From: a virus
IMG/VR virus record: IMGVR_UViG_3300047994_000027
Coordinates: 1-30,123 of that record
Strand: one strand, 5' to 3'
Length of the DNA: 30,123 bases
Under the pieces are notes generated by a model. That model was not told where the DNA came from. It searched no databases and saw only the letters and a list, made by a program, of their open reading frames with translations. The position numbers and the translations under genes are program-made. Below, piece after piece: positions 7,901 through 16,661 of the stretch (positions are counted from its first letter, which is position 1; every line of letters begins with the position of its first letter).

Positions 7901-10418
7901 GAGTGAGGAGAAGGCCGACCTCGTAGCTCAGGACCTGATGTCGCACATCAATAAGATGGAGCGGTTCCGTTTCGTCCACGACCAGATCAACAACATCGTC
8001 GGGCGAACTGAGAACAACAAAGGTGTCTATGACCTACTGAAGCAGATCCTCTCTGGTGTGCAAGCTGATGCTCAACAGTTTCGTGAGGTTCTACCCAGCA
8101 CGATCGACAAGATGTTCACCCAGCGGCTATCGAACGAGCAGTATTCCACACTGTTCCGCGGACTGGGCAAGACTGACCTTGCAGCCCTAGCCGGACACTT
8201 CAGTGTTGAGCAGGTAATGGATATGCTCCAGGATCCTGTGAAAGGTTTCAAGGCGTCTGCTGCCCTAGAGAAATCCCTTGAGGCCCAAGACCCACAGCAC
8301 TGGAAGCTCGTGCAGGCAAAGGCAAAGCAGCTCGCTAAAGCTATGAATGGTGGACCCCGTGGTTCCAATTTCCTACGCAACGCTGAGGCTGTAGCAGACC
8401 TATTGGGAGAGAAGACTGCACCAAAGCGGAAAACCCCGGACGCAAAGTATGTCTCTGAGGTCGATCAGCTCACCAGTCTCTATGCCTTCCAGGGTCTGGG
8501 TAAGGCTGACATGGCCACCCTAAAGGATCTCGCCATCAATGAACCAAAGGGGATGCAGTTCATTCATTCCTATATGATAGGTAACCGAGCAGAGGAGACA
8601 CGCAAGGCGGGCCTGAATGGTATGGCGAAGTACAACAACCTCAAGGGTTACGTACCGTCTCTCCAACAGGACGGTCTGAGCATGCTCATTGCCGATGATA
8701 CCCGTAGTTCGGAGCTACTAGAACGCAGCTACCAGCGAGTGGGTGACTATCAGGGTTCGTCTGCCGACGTTCCTCACGTGTCGCAGGGCTACTACTTTGC
8801 TCCTGTGTCACGACGCTCTCCCTTCTCCCAGGGGATTATGCAGAACGTCCAGCAGACGGTGAATGGTGTCGACGCCAACACCGGCCTGAGCCTGGGCCTT
8901 ACCGGTGGGCGTGTCGTAAACCCGGACGAGGTGAAGCGTGTCACCCGTGCCTTGGCAAACGAGAAGGCACCAGCAGGTGAAACCCTCAACCCGATCTACG
9001 CACCCAATGGAAGAGTCGTTGCCTACGAACGGTCAGCAGATCCAACTCAGCTCCTGAAGTTGAACCAGGACCAACATCTGGGGAAGATGATTGGTGTCTG
9101 GCGTGGACGTCAGGCTGAAGAGATCAATGCTCACCAAGCAAACATGACGTTGATCGATGCACTGAAGGCGATGTATGACGCCGACAAGAAGAAGACGAAC
9201 TTCAACCCGAAGCAGTACGTCAACTTGTACGACGAAGCCGAACTTTTGAAGGACCCTGTTCTTGGAGACGCTGTGAAGTTGTTCTCTGACGAGGCACGTC
9301 AATACATCCAAGAGGTATTCGGGAGCCAGTTCATGGTTCGCCGGGACATGCTCAACGACGCTGTGGGATATCGGAATGCATCGGTCACCGACTCTTGGAC
9401 TGGTGTCACCCGCTACTCTGAGGCGACACAGAAGGTGATCAAGAATTTGGGTCTGAGCATCTGGGGCAATGATGCCTACCGGAAGCTCTACAGTACCGAG
9501 AAGACGGTACAGAATGTGGTCAAGGATGCGAAAACCTTGATCGTTGTGAAGTCTCTGGTCGTGCCAGCATCCAACTTCGTGTCCAACGTGTACCAGATGA
9601 TGACCCGTGGTATCTCACCACTGACCATTGCCAGGGCACTGCCGAAGAAGCTCGCTGAAGTCCACAGCTACACGACGTCCAGGCTGCGGCAGAATGAGGC
9701 CGAAGCCGAACTCCGCGTGGCCCAGGCGACCAAGGATGTGACGGGAACTCGGAGGCTTACCGCCGAGATCCAGTCGATCCAGGATGCCCACTCGCGTCTG
9801 AGCATCTGGCCGCTGATCCAGGCTGGCGAATTCAGCGGTGTGTCCGACGCAGGGATCTCGCGTGACGATGTTCTGCTGACCAGTGGACGGCTCAACGCCT
9901 ACATGGAGCAGCTGGCGGATAGGTTGCCTGGTCCCTTCAGGACACTTGGGCGGTATGCCTTGGTGACCAAGGACACGGCGCTGTTCCAAGGGATGCAGAA
10001 GGCTGTGGAGTATGGGGATTTCCTGGCCAAGGCGATCACGTATGACCACCTGACGATCAAGAAGGGAATGACCAAGGACATTGCTCTGGGCAGAGTGTCC
10101 GAGGAGTACATCAACTATGACCGACTACCGGGCCGGGCTCGTGGTGCTCTGGAGGGACTAGGGCTGCTGTGGTTCTACAACTACAAGCTTCGGGCCCTAA
10201 AGATCGCTGCAAGCATGGTCAGGGAGAACCCACTGCATGCACTGCTCACCGGGTTGTTGCCCACTCCATCGTTCCTGCCGGGCGTCGGTACACCCCTCGG
10301 GGATAACTTCCTGAGCAAAGGCATAGAGCATGGGCTCGCTGGATCAGTCGGTCCCGGAATGCTCTTCCGGGCTGCGAAGATGAACCCAGTGGCCCATGTC
10401 CTAGGTATAGTGCTATAA
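4943..10418 (+). CDS. Virion RNA polymerase, 3' part (motif C and C-terminal domain), cut off by IS21
   Basis: This is the continuation of vRNAP after the IS, about 1,825 residues. The block AGIPFMVIGTGDGQMMQTL and then KIFDGVN match N4 vRNAP; the Asp codon at 5565 is motif C, one of the two catalytic metal-binding aspartates. N4-like polymerase sequence continues to the IDQMAA region (codons near 5887-5904) and ends around 6000. An AT-richer segment with HELIH follows (separate entry), then a long C-terminal region with N4-like size. In N4 the C-terminal domain is needed for packaging into the capsid. After the IS there is no obvious ribosome-binding site. The open frame begins inside the IS end (TTG 4785 or GTG 4866), so expression is uncertain. 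With the upstream part, the joined protein would be about 2,530 residues, versus about 3,500 in N4; the deficit is all N-terminal. Confidence 0.9.
6000..6950 (+). other. Putative zincin metallopeptidase-like domain inside vRNAP
   Basis: The encoded segment has VHELIHAS (His codons at 6477 and 6489, Glu codon at 6480), an HExxH zinc-protease signature. A later acidic motif, LGEFMAW (near 6750), could supply a third ligand. The stretch is visibly AT-richer than the vRNAP sequence on both sides; for example 6121-6180 is 43% GC. It starts right at the end of the N4 mini-polymerase homology. HExxH domains are known in large phage polyvalent proteins. I do not recall one in N4 vRNAP itself, so this is an inference. 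Confidence 0.5.
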
Positions 10419-10446
10419 ATGTATTATCGAACTCAGGGTGTAGTGT

Positions 10447-11067
10447 GTGGGCAAAATTATAAAAAGCATTACTCTGCTGACCTCACTCGTGGTTCTAATC
10501 TCTTGTAGGACAGAGCGGCCTAGTCTTCCTGAAGTTCAACTTGAAATGATTGCAAATACCTATGTAATGTCGCAAGTATGCGTCCGGCATGAAGGGATTA
10601 GTGCTGTTGATGGTAAAGACTTGCAACGTATGGTTTTTAATGTTCTCAACAAGTATGACTTTGACAGGCAGCGAATGAATGCATTCATAGAAGGACAAGT
10701 CAATAAATATCAAGCTGCATTGCGCGGTACAGGTGATCCTCGGTGGCGCGGACCAGGTGGAACGTCCCTGGTTGATTACATTAAAGGAGTTTGCCACAAG
10801 CTGCCTGCAGAAATCGCAGAAAGTAGGTCTAAAGAACTTCACGATGCGCAGATGGCAGCTCTTACTGCTCAAGCTGCCGCAGCTAGGGCACAGACCGAAG
10901 CAGCTTATGCTTCACAGTTACAACTTCAAAGCCCAATCTTCGTGCCACCGCCCCTAGCTCAGCCGCAGTATAACCCTAACTCCTTCTATGTAGCTCCGAT
11001 ACAGCAGCCTGTTAGCAATCAGATCCGCTGTATTAACGCAGGAATTTATACAAATTGTCGTTATTAA
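10447..11067 (+). CDS. Putative lipoprotein of unknown function
   Basis: The 206-residue product starts at GTG 10447 with a lipoprotein signal: Lys-rich start, hydrophobic core, and lipobox LISC with the acceptor Cys at residue 20. It would be membrane-anchored in a Gram-negative host. The middle is charged and helical. An Ala/Gln-rich stretch (about residues 137-157) and a Pro/Gln-rich tail follow, with cysteines near the C terminus. I do not recognise the family. It lies 28 bp after vRNAP and ends convergently with the membrane-protein gene; the two stop codons share TTAA at 11064-11067. It is AT-richer than its neighbours, consistent with a recently acquired accessory gene. A role in envelope modification or superinfection exclusion is possible but not shown. 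The Shine-Dalgarno (AGGGTG) is weak. Confidence 0.7.
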   Translation: MGKIIKSITLLTSLVVLISCRTERPSLPEVQLEMIANTYVMSQVCVRHEGISAVDGKDLQRMVFNVLNKYDFDRQRMNAFIEGQVNKYQAALRGTGDPRWRGPGGTSLVDYIKGVCHKLPAEIAESRSKELHDAQMAALTAQAAAARAQTEAAYASQLQLQSPIFVPPPLAQPQYNPNSFYVAPIQQPVSNQIRCINAGIYTNCRY

Positions 11068-11396
11068 GGTGACGAGACATCCGGTCGACGTAGGGACTCA
11101 TTCCATTCTTCCATGGTTCCAGTCCGCTCTACATACTTATAGATGGGAACAAAACCAATCGACCCTTTTGGCGGTCCCTTCCACCTATAGATCTTTTCAG
11201 CCTCTGGAACATTGAAGTACTGAACGTCTCTCTTACCTTTGGCAAGGTTAAAGAGAACATTGAACCCCAGTACAATGAGACCAATGACTACAAGCGTTAT
11301 TATGATGAGAGGAAGGAGAGACAGGATGACGCTTCCCAGCGCCATCGTGCCTGCGAAAAATAAGATCCCAGCAATGAGACCCATCAGTTCCTTCAT
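11064..11396 (-). CDS. Small membrane protein, two transmembrane helices
   Basis: The 110-residue product begins with about 50 hydrophobic residues that form two likely membrane helices (about 5-27 and 30-50). A soluble tail of about 60 residues follows, basic at first (AKGKRD) and rich in aromatic and proline residues. The ATG immediately follows the stop of the preceding gene with no spacer and no clear Shine-Dalgarno, so translation is probably coupled. It is the last gene of the leftward operon and overlaps the convergent lipoprotein stop. The family is not recognised. Confidence 0.75.
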   Translation of the reverse strand: MKELMGLIAGILFFAGTMALGSVILSLLPLIIITLVVIGLIVLGFNVLFNLAKGKRDVQYFNVPEAEKIYRWKGPPKGSIGFVPIYKYVERTGTMEEWNESLRRPDVSSP

Positions 11397-11951
11397 TTAG
11401 GCGGGACGCTTCATGTCCTTGAACAAGGAGCGCTTGGGAGCTGTGCGGACCTCGGGCACCACCTCAGGAGTAGCAGCTTCCGAGACAGCTTCGACCGTCA
11501 CGGGTTCGTCGATAGTCTCGGTCACAGGGCTGGTCTCTTCCGTGGCGGTTGTTTCGGCCTCCACGATAGCCTCATCTGCAACGTCAACGCCAGTACTCTC
11601 GGCCTCGACGACTTCCGGCGTTGCCACTTCAGTGACCGGCGAAGGAGTGACTGTGGGCACCAGTGTGGGTTTCGGACGCCCAAACTGAAGACCTCGTGGC
11701 GTCTTTGCGGGTGTCGCAGCATCGATAGGAGACGGCGTCTGTGAAACGACAGGAGCCACAGCGATCTCGGAGACTGGGGCAAGACGAGCTGTTCCCTTGT
11801 CATTGATGGTGATGGTCGCCTTGACGCCCTCACCGCCACGAGTAGCCACCAGGTCGATGACAATCTGCTGGTGTTCGGCTACTGCGACCTGGCTGTTGAT
11901 GAAGTCGGTGATCGCTTGCTCGATCTCGACCTGGTTTAGAATAATCTGCAT
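11397..11951 (-). CDS. Conserved phage protein with acidic linker and SSB-like KRSLF tail
   Basis: The product is 184 residues from ATG 11951, chosen because GGAG stands 6 nt upstream. ATG 11963 overlaps the previous stop as TAATG and is the alternative. Residues 1-50 form a small domain of a kind seen in many phages (start MQIILNQVEIEQAI, later an ATRGGEG turn and KATITI strand). A long, low-complexity Thr/Val/Glu/Pro linker, probably disordered, follows. The protein ends with PKRSLF plus basic residues. The same PKRSLF occurs near the end of the SSB encoded three genes upstream. I infer a replication accessory role through a shared partner; no function is known to me. Confidence 0.75.
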   Translation of the reverse strand: MQIILNQVEIEQAITDFINSQVAVAEHQQIVIDLVATRGGEGVKATITINDKGTARLAPVSEIAVAPVVSQTPSPIDAATPAKTPRGLQFGRPKPTLVPTVTPSPVTEVATPEVVEAESTGVDVADEAIVEAETTATEETSPVTETIDEPVTVEAVSEAATPEVVPEVRTAPKRSLFKDMKRPA

Positions 11952-11962
11952 TAACAACTCCA

Positions 11963-12511
11963 TTATTTATACAACTTCAGTAAGCTTTGGAACACTGGGG
12001 TCATTACTCCAGCGTGGATGGCTCCAATGGCGTCAGCGACATGCTCTGCGAGCAGCGTGACTTTCCCGTTGTGACTAGGAAACTTGGCCTCGGGATAGGT
12101 CGACACAGCAGCAGCGATCATCTGCTTCTTGGTCGCCTTCCCATTTCCGGCCAATGCCATCTTCACCTCAGAGGCCGTCACCTCAACTAGCTGCACGCCT
12201 TCAGCACGCAGTGAACCAAGGATGCCGACACACATCCCATACGCCTTCATTCCTGAGGCGGATTGGGACCCTACTGGCACCTCGACGAAGACCACCTTGG
12301 CAGTTCTGGCATGGACTAGAGCAGTTCTTGCTAGCTGCTCAGCCACACCGAGATCGACCGAGTTAACGCGGATCTGCTTACTAGAGATCTTCGTTGGTTC
12401 GAGAACCAGTAGGGTAGGGGTATCGAGTTCCCCCGTCGTCAGGTCTAGCCAAGAGCTGGCTATGCCCCAGCTATTCATGGATGGATCCATTCCGACGACG
12501 GATATCCTCAT
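11963..12511 (-). CDS. RuvC-like Holliday junction resolvase family protein
   Basis: The 182-residue protein has an RNase H/RuvC fold signature: GMDPSMNSWGIA (D9), VVFVEVP (E77), a basic ATKKQM segment (K128-K129), and AEHVADAIGA (E156/H157 and D160). These are the four acidic/His positions used for metal-dependent cleavage. Phage RuvC-like enzymes resolve branched replication or recombination intermediates before packaging. The ATG overlaps the stop of the 44-codon ORF upstream (ATGA) and its own stop overlaps the next possible start (TAATG), so it belongs to a tight operon after SSB. Resolvase activity itself is inferred from motifs. Confidence 0.82.
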   Translation of the reverse strand: MRISVVGMDPSMNSWGIASSWLDLTTGELDTPTLLVLEPTKISSKQIRVNSVDLGVAEQLARTALVHARTAKVVFVEVPVGSQSASGMKAYGMCVGILGSLRAEGVQLVEVTASEVKMALAGNGKATKKQMIAAAVSTYPEAKFPSHNGKVTLLAEHVADAIGAIHAGVMTPVFQSLLKLYK

Positions 12512-12642
12512 GTACGTTGGGGCTTGAATTCGAGGACAGGTTGAGGTGCTAGCTCTTCTGGCTTTTGGTTCTCAGCAGCCCTTTTTATGAGGTCCTCAAT
12601 GTAATCCTTGATTGATTTCAAGCCCATGTCTGGGGTCTTCAT
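12508..12642 (-). CDS. Small 44-residue ORF with SIKDYI motif
   Basis: The ORF encodes 44 residues and starts 14 nt after the SSB stop, with AGGA about 9 nt upstream. It ends in an ATGA overlap with the RuvC-like gene, and this tight fit supports a real gene. The sequence GLKSIKDYIEDLIKRAAEN (residues 7-25) is an amphipathic helix. It resembles GPKSIKDYIMGLVDESVKKA in the HTH protein encoded at 23813-24307. The rest is Pro/Glu-rich. No family is recognised; it may be a short interaction peptide or leader of the RuvC-like gene. Confidence 0.65.
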   Translation of the reverse strand: MKTPDMGLKSIKDYIEDLIKRAAENQKPEELAPQPVLEFKPQRT

Positions 12643-12656
12643 GGTTCAGTCCTAGC

Positions 12657-13436
12657 TCAGGCCGCTTCTGACTTCTTGGCACCAAACAGCGAGCGCTTCG
12701 GTGGAGCACTCGCACCGGCCATCGGAGCTGTACCTGCCGGACGACCTGACTGTGTAGCCCCTGGAGCACCGCCGGTTTGGCCATCCTTGATGTTCCGCTT
12801 GTCTCGCTGAATGCCCTTGTTCTGCTTGATCCAAGCATCCCAGAACTCGGCAGGCCGGTCGTGGCGGGCCTCGGCAACGGTCATCTTGCTCTCGACGTCG
12901 AACACCTTGTCGATTGAATTCGACGTCCGGGTCTCGGCAGTGTCGACGTACTTGTCATCGGCACCCTTGACCTGCTTGTTCTCCAACACTTCGAAAATGG
13001 CCAAGGCCACTTCACCGCCAATGAGAGCAGTCAGAACCGGCTTCGACTTCGGAATGCGACCCTTCGCGTCCTTGTCGTAGACGCTGACCATCTTCTCTTC
13101 GATAGTATCATCCTGCTCCGATAGAGGCTTGCCGGTGACCACGAGGCAGATGTCGTCGATGAGCGTGAAGCCCATCAGCGGGTGCTTCTTGGTCTTGTTG
13201 GTCTTGTCACGATAGAAGTTCTCGCCCGCTGCATTGGTGACGTAGATCGTCTCTTCGTACTCACGACCGCCTAGCTCGGAGACGATAGTCACGCTCTGCG
13301 CGCCACTGGCAGCCTTGTCGGCATAGGCCATCTTGATTTTAGCGACGTAGATGTCGGATGAGACGGGACTGAACCCGCCTAGGCGATCGCCGGACTCTTC
13401 GAGCCCTTCCGTCTTCAAATTACCAAACGTACCCAT
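12657..13436 (-). CDS. Single-stranded DNA-binding protein, N4 gp45-like
   Basis: The 259-residue protein starts MGTFGNLKTEGLEES and contains DRLGGFS, EETIYVTNAAGENF and GFTLIDDICL, all close to N4 SSB (gp45, 265 residues) as I remember it. In N4 this protein is required for DNA replication and recombination and activates late transcription by the host polymerase through its C-terminal region. Here the C-terminal 50 residues are Gly/Ala/Pro-rich and disordered-looking, ending PPKRSLFGAKKSEAA. It is preceded by a 70-bp spacer after the RecA-like ATPase gene and followed by the 44-codon ORF. Confidence 0.92.
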   Translation of the reverse strand: MGTFGNLKTEGLEESGDRLGGFSPVSSDIYVAKIKMAYADKAASGAQSVTIVSELGGREYEETIYVTNAAGENFYRDKTNKTKKHPLMGFTLIDDICLVVTGKPLSEQDDTIEEKMVSVYDKDAKGRIPKSKPVLTALIGGEVALAIFEVLENKQVKGADDKYVDTAETRTSNSIDKVFDVESKMTVAEARHDRPAEFWDAWIKQNKGIQRDKRNIKDGQTGGAPGATQSGRPAGTAPMAGASAPPKRSLFGAKKSEAA

Positions 13437-13506
13437 GGTAGTGTTTCTCTCTTGTGCTGTGGCTGATAGGCGTGGTGGAAGCTGACTGTACAGGGGGACC
13501 TAAAGG

Positions 13507-14277
13507 TCAGCCCTCATAGAAAGCTTTGAGGTGAGCTAGGAGAAGTGTGACGTCATTATCCATGAACGTCTGGCTCTTATCGAAGAGACCCATGGGTGAA
13601 CGAATACGCTCACCGATTGTAGCTTTAGTAGGCCGGGTCTGGAACACATGCTTGTATCCCAGGTCTTTTTCTTCATCAGTGATTGTCAGTAGACTGGAAC
13701 TGTAGTCCTTTAGTTCCTTCAACTGCATCCGTTTAGTTGAAACAACGGTAGAAAAGTACGCTTCTAAGCCGTTGTTCTTCAGTGAACCTTTGACCGGCAC
13801 TGACCAACGCATCATGCCAGCAGCTTCGTCGAATGTCTCCTTGGTGTGACCCAAGATGATAACCGGCTTGTTGAAGCTGGCCACCTTCTGTTGCATCAGG
13901 CCCTTGAAGAACTGGGCATAAGATCCCCAAGCCTTCTGGGTGTCAGCCGACCCGATGATGTAGACGCTCTCGAACATTTCCATCAGGAATGTGGCCGTAT
14001 CGATGATGATGCCGTCGATGTCGGTGTTGTTGGTTCCGAAATTGAATGCCTCATAGACGTCATAAGGGTCTGTAATCACAGTCCCTCGGGCCTCATCACC
14101 GTACCATTTAGCTCGGAATGGCGGACGCTTACCGGCTTCACAGTTAAGATAGATCCAGCGATCCTTCTTTGGGATATGTTGAAGTGAAGCTGACTTGCCG
14201 GTACCGCTCTCACCGCTGATCAGGACAAGCTGATCGTTTTGCTTGACCTCGGTTTCTGGGTCTGCTGTTGCACTCAT
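13507..14277 (-). CDS. RecA-fold ATPase, Sak4-like (N4 gp44 type)
   Basis: The 256-residue protein has a Walker A motif GESGTGKS (22-29) and a Walker B motif DGIIIDT (about 88-94). A later LGHTKE and a basic, aromatic C-terminal part fit Sak4-like phage recombinases and SSB-partner ATPases. Such proteins are usually encoded next to SSB and promote strand annealing or exchange, and the SSB gene is directly downstream here. The start has a good Shine-Dalgarno (GGAG, 8 nt before ATG). The N4 counterpart lies between primase/nuclease genes and SSB, as here. Family is confident, exact role inferred. Confidence 0.87.
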   Translation of the reverse strand: MSATADPETEVKQNDQLVLISGESGTGKSASLQHIPKKDRWIYLNCEAGKRPPFRAKWYGDEARGTVITDPYDVYEAFNFGTNNTDIDGIIIDTATFLMEMFESVYIIGSADTQKAWGSYAQFFKGLMQQKVASFNKPVIILGHTKETFDEAAGMMRWSVPVKGSLKNNGLEAYFSTVVSTKRMQLKELKDYSSSLLTITDEEKDLGYKHVFQTRPTKATIGERIRSPMGLFDKSQTFMDNDVTLLLAHLKAFYEG

Positions 14278-14340
14278 GTATTGTACTCCAAGGTGGGCAA
14301 GAAACCCCGAACAAACAAAGTTCAGAGTTCCTTGTAGCCT

Positions 14341-14454
14341 TCAGCGATTGAGTAGCGCGATTGCCAATAGTGCTAGGCCACCTCTAACCCACCATTGACG
14401 AGATCCTTTGTAGTTGTAGTCGACACAACCCAATAGGATCAGCATTGTGATCAT
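14341..14454 (-). CDS. Small 37-residue ORF, possible membrane peptide
   Basis: The 37-residue ORF has an ATG that overlaps the primase stop as ATGA (14454-14451), a typical coupled start in this operon. It is hydrophobic at the start (ITMLILLGC), polar and aromatic in the middle (YNYKGSRQWW), and ends in a second short hydrophobic stretch (LALLAIALL). A 63-bp non-coding spacer with an imperfect hairpin (14301-14330) follows, before the ATPase start. No family is recognised. The overlap and membrane-like composition are the only support. Confidence 0.5.
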   Translation of the reverse strand: MITMLILLGCVDYNYKGSRQWWVRGGLALLAIALLNR

Positions 14455-16661
14455 GCTGCCCTCTTGGTAATCCGTTTAGCCACCGTTACCATCACAGTCT
14501 GGTCGATCTCGTCATCAGCCAGAGGAGCTGACAGCTTCTTGTTGAAGGCGTGAACCGTACGTTGCACGCTGATCAGATCCATGCCGTCGTCGACAAGGGC
14601 TAAAGCGAACTTGATCATCGTGCTGTTGCGATTGCCCTGAGCCATTCGTTGGGCGAACCAACGCTCAAGGTTATCCATGCTCTCTAGAGACTTGTAGTTC
14701 TGGCGATAGTCTTCGTTCTTCTTCGTCTTTGGGATGAAGGGAAGAATGTCGAGCATGGCACCCTCGTCGTTGTATTTGACGATGGCACTCGGATTGGTCA
14801 GCCACTTTTTTGACCGCTGTCCCGACGAGCTGTCGATGTCGGCCTCGGTTGCCTTGAACGGCAGCCAGTTCACGACATCACGGACGAGTTCGCTGTACTC
14901 CTCCTTGTCCAGCTCCAGGTGGTAGTTGATCGGGATCAGCAACCGGAAACGATGCTTCTCCGGGGTGTGACGCTTGGTGGTGTAGGTCATGAACTTGATC
15001 TCAGCGAGGAGTTCATGGGCCAGCTCCAGCGTGATCCCACCATCGACATCGAGCACGAGCATGTTGAACCCGTGCAGGACATGGTCCTCGGAACGGTGCT
15101 TGCCCTTGAAGTGATGGTTGGCCCAATGCATGGGCATGCCATTGGGCTGATCCTGATCGTCCACATCTTCGGCAATGACCAGGTCCATACCCAGAGAAAG
15201 CCAGGGAGCCATCACTGGTTCATACTCATAGGCAAAGTTGTTGCTGTAGGAGAGTAGCATCTCCTCCAGATTGGTTTCCTTCAGGGTTGCACCTTGGAAG
15301 AACTCCAGACCGTCACGAAACGTCTTCTTTATGATGACATTGTTCCGGTAACCCCAGGCCATGGCCAGATTGATCATGTCATTCCGGCTACTGGCCGACT
15401 TCGGCAGGAATGGCAGCGCATCATTGAGGTCGTGGAGTGTGACCTCTGTTCCCACCTCGGCGATGTAGCGACCGAGACGAACATGCACCTTCTCGCGAGC
15501 CAGGATCTTCTGGAACGCAACGCCAGACTCTTCGACCAGCAAAATGGCCGACATCAGATGGTCCATCTCGATCTCATTGGATCCATCCACGAATGCATAA
15601 GCTCCTGCCAACTTGAGCACCTTGAAGTACCGGTGATCCAACTCGGCCTTGCTCGTGGTCTGGAACTCCTTCAGCGCTTCTCCACGCCTTTCGCAGTCCA
15701 TCTGATATTCAGTCAGCATGATGCCGACGTCTTCGTTGATGACGATCCGCCACCCAAACCGACCCGGATCAGCCAAGCTCGTAAAGTGGTTGGCCCACTT
15801 CGTCACAGCGATGTTGTTTGCGGGATTGATCTTGTCGAGGTAGATATCTCGCGCACTCTTGCTGTGCCGCGACTTATTCTCTGGGGTTCCGAACCCAAAG
15901 ATGCATCGTCGAGCGTAACCGGTCTCTAGTAGCTGGTAGAACGCCGTTTCTGTCGACGAACCATCGAGCAACTTGGATGGTGTGCCGAATAATAGCATGT
16001 TGGTGGGTGTCTTACCCTCCATCTCTTCGGACCGCAGATTGTCCGGTGAGTTCTTGGTCAGCTTGCGCTTGACCAGACCCTGGTCGAACAGCTCCAGGAA
16101 TACGGTCAGAACCTCACTGGATTTCTCCAGATTGGAACCAATCTCGTCCACCTGACAGCTCAGCGCCCCGGCTGCACCGAGCAGGAGCTTCTGACGCATC
16201 TCCTTGATGCCTTCAGGACTGCCGCTGTCGAACGTGAACAGGAATGGTCCGTACTTACGGGACTCCTTCTCGATGGCGTCGAACTCTGCCTGCGGATCGG
16301 AGTTCTTCATCACTGCCCGCTCGTTGGCGAGGTGCCACCAATTCTCCTCGGACTTCAGTAGGAATGTCTCCGTCAGGAAACGCCGCATGAAACCCTTCAG
16401 AAACTCCTGCTCCATGATCGCTACGGAGTGACCCTTGCCATAGCCGGACGTGGCCAAGGCCATCAGATACATATTGATCGGGATCTCCTTGAGATCACCG
16501 GTCACCACAACGGCCCGCATATTGCTGGCCATTTTGCAGAGAAAGAACGCAGCCTCCGTACGATAGAACCCTCGATCACGGTTCTCCGTACGCTTGCACA
16601 GCACGTCGACGATCTCTTCGATCGCGGGGTGGTGCTGCACCCCTGTCAGGTCAATACTCAC
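14451..16661 (-). CDS. ATPase-primase fusion (N4 gp42-like primase)
   Basis: The protein is 736 residues from GTG 16661, which overlaps the preceding stop as GTGA and has AAAAGG 8 nt upstream; a TTG at 16706 is a poorer start. The N-terminal half is a DUF3987-like P-loop ATPase with ATSGYGKGHS (Walker A, about 70-79) and CQVDEIGS (Walker B-like, D172/E173). The C-terminal part looks like an archaeo-eukaryotic-type primase: LVLDVDGG (DxD, about 538-540), a TKRHTPEKHRFRLLI block (about 562-576) and a later SSSGQRSKKW segment. A primase with helicase-like ATPase would make primers for the family A polymerase encoded nearby. Motif assignment in the primase half is by eye. Confidence 0.8.
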   Translation of the reverse strand: MSIDLTGVQHHPAIEEIVDVLCKRTENRDRGFYRTEAAFFLCKMASNMRAVVVTGDLKEIPINMYLMALATSGYGKGHSVAIMEQEFLKGFMRRFLTETFLLKSEENWWHLANERAVMKNSDPQAEFDAIEKESRKYGPFLFTFDSGSPEGIKEMRQKLLLGAAGALSCQVDEIGSNLEKSSEVLTVFLELFDQGLVKRKLTKNSPDNLRSEEMEGKTPTNMLLFGTPSKLLDGSSTETAFYQLLETGYARRCIFGFGTPENKSRHSKSARDIYLDKINPANNIAVTKWANHFTSLADPGRFGWRIVINEDVGIMLTEYQMDCERRGEALKEFQTTSKAELDHRYFKVLKLAGAYAFVDGSNEIEMDHLMSAILLVEESGVAFQKILAREKVHVRLGRYIAEVGTEVTLHDLNDALPFLPKSASSRNDMINLAMAWGYRNNVIIKKTFRDGLEFFQGATLKETNLEEMLLSYSNNFAYEYEPVMAPWLSLGMDLVIAEDVDDQDQPNGMPMHWANHHFKGKHRSEDHVLHGFNMLVLDVDGGITLELAHELLAEIKFMTYTTKRHTPEKHRFRLLIPINYHLELDKEEYSELVRDVVNWLPFKATEADIDSSSGQRSKKWLTNPSAIVKYNDEGAMLDILPFIPKTKKNEDYRQNYKSLESMDNLERWFAQRMAQGNRNSTMIKFALALVDDGMDLISVQRTVHAFNKKLSAPLADDEIDQTVMVTVAKRITKRAA

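Noticed and set aside
11413-11688. 91-codon + strand ORF opposite the linker protein
   Set aside because: Its Ser/Thr/Val-rich translation is the mirror of the repetitive linker codons on the other strand.
14301-14330. Intrinsic terminator before the RecA-like ATPase
   Set aside because: An imperfect hairpin can be drawn with a bulge and G-U pairs, but no T-run follows on the - strand.
15294-15929. 211-codon + strand ORF opposite the primase
   Set aside because: It is antisense to conserved primase coding sequence and has no recognisable motif or ribosome-binding site.
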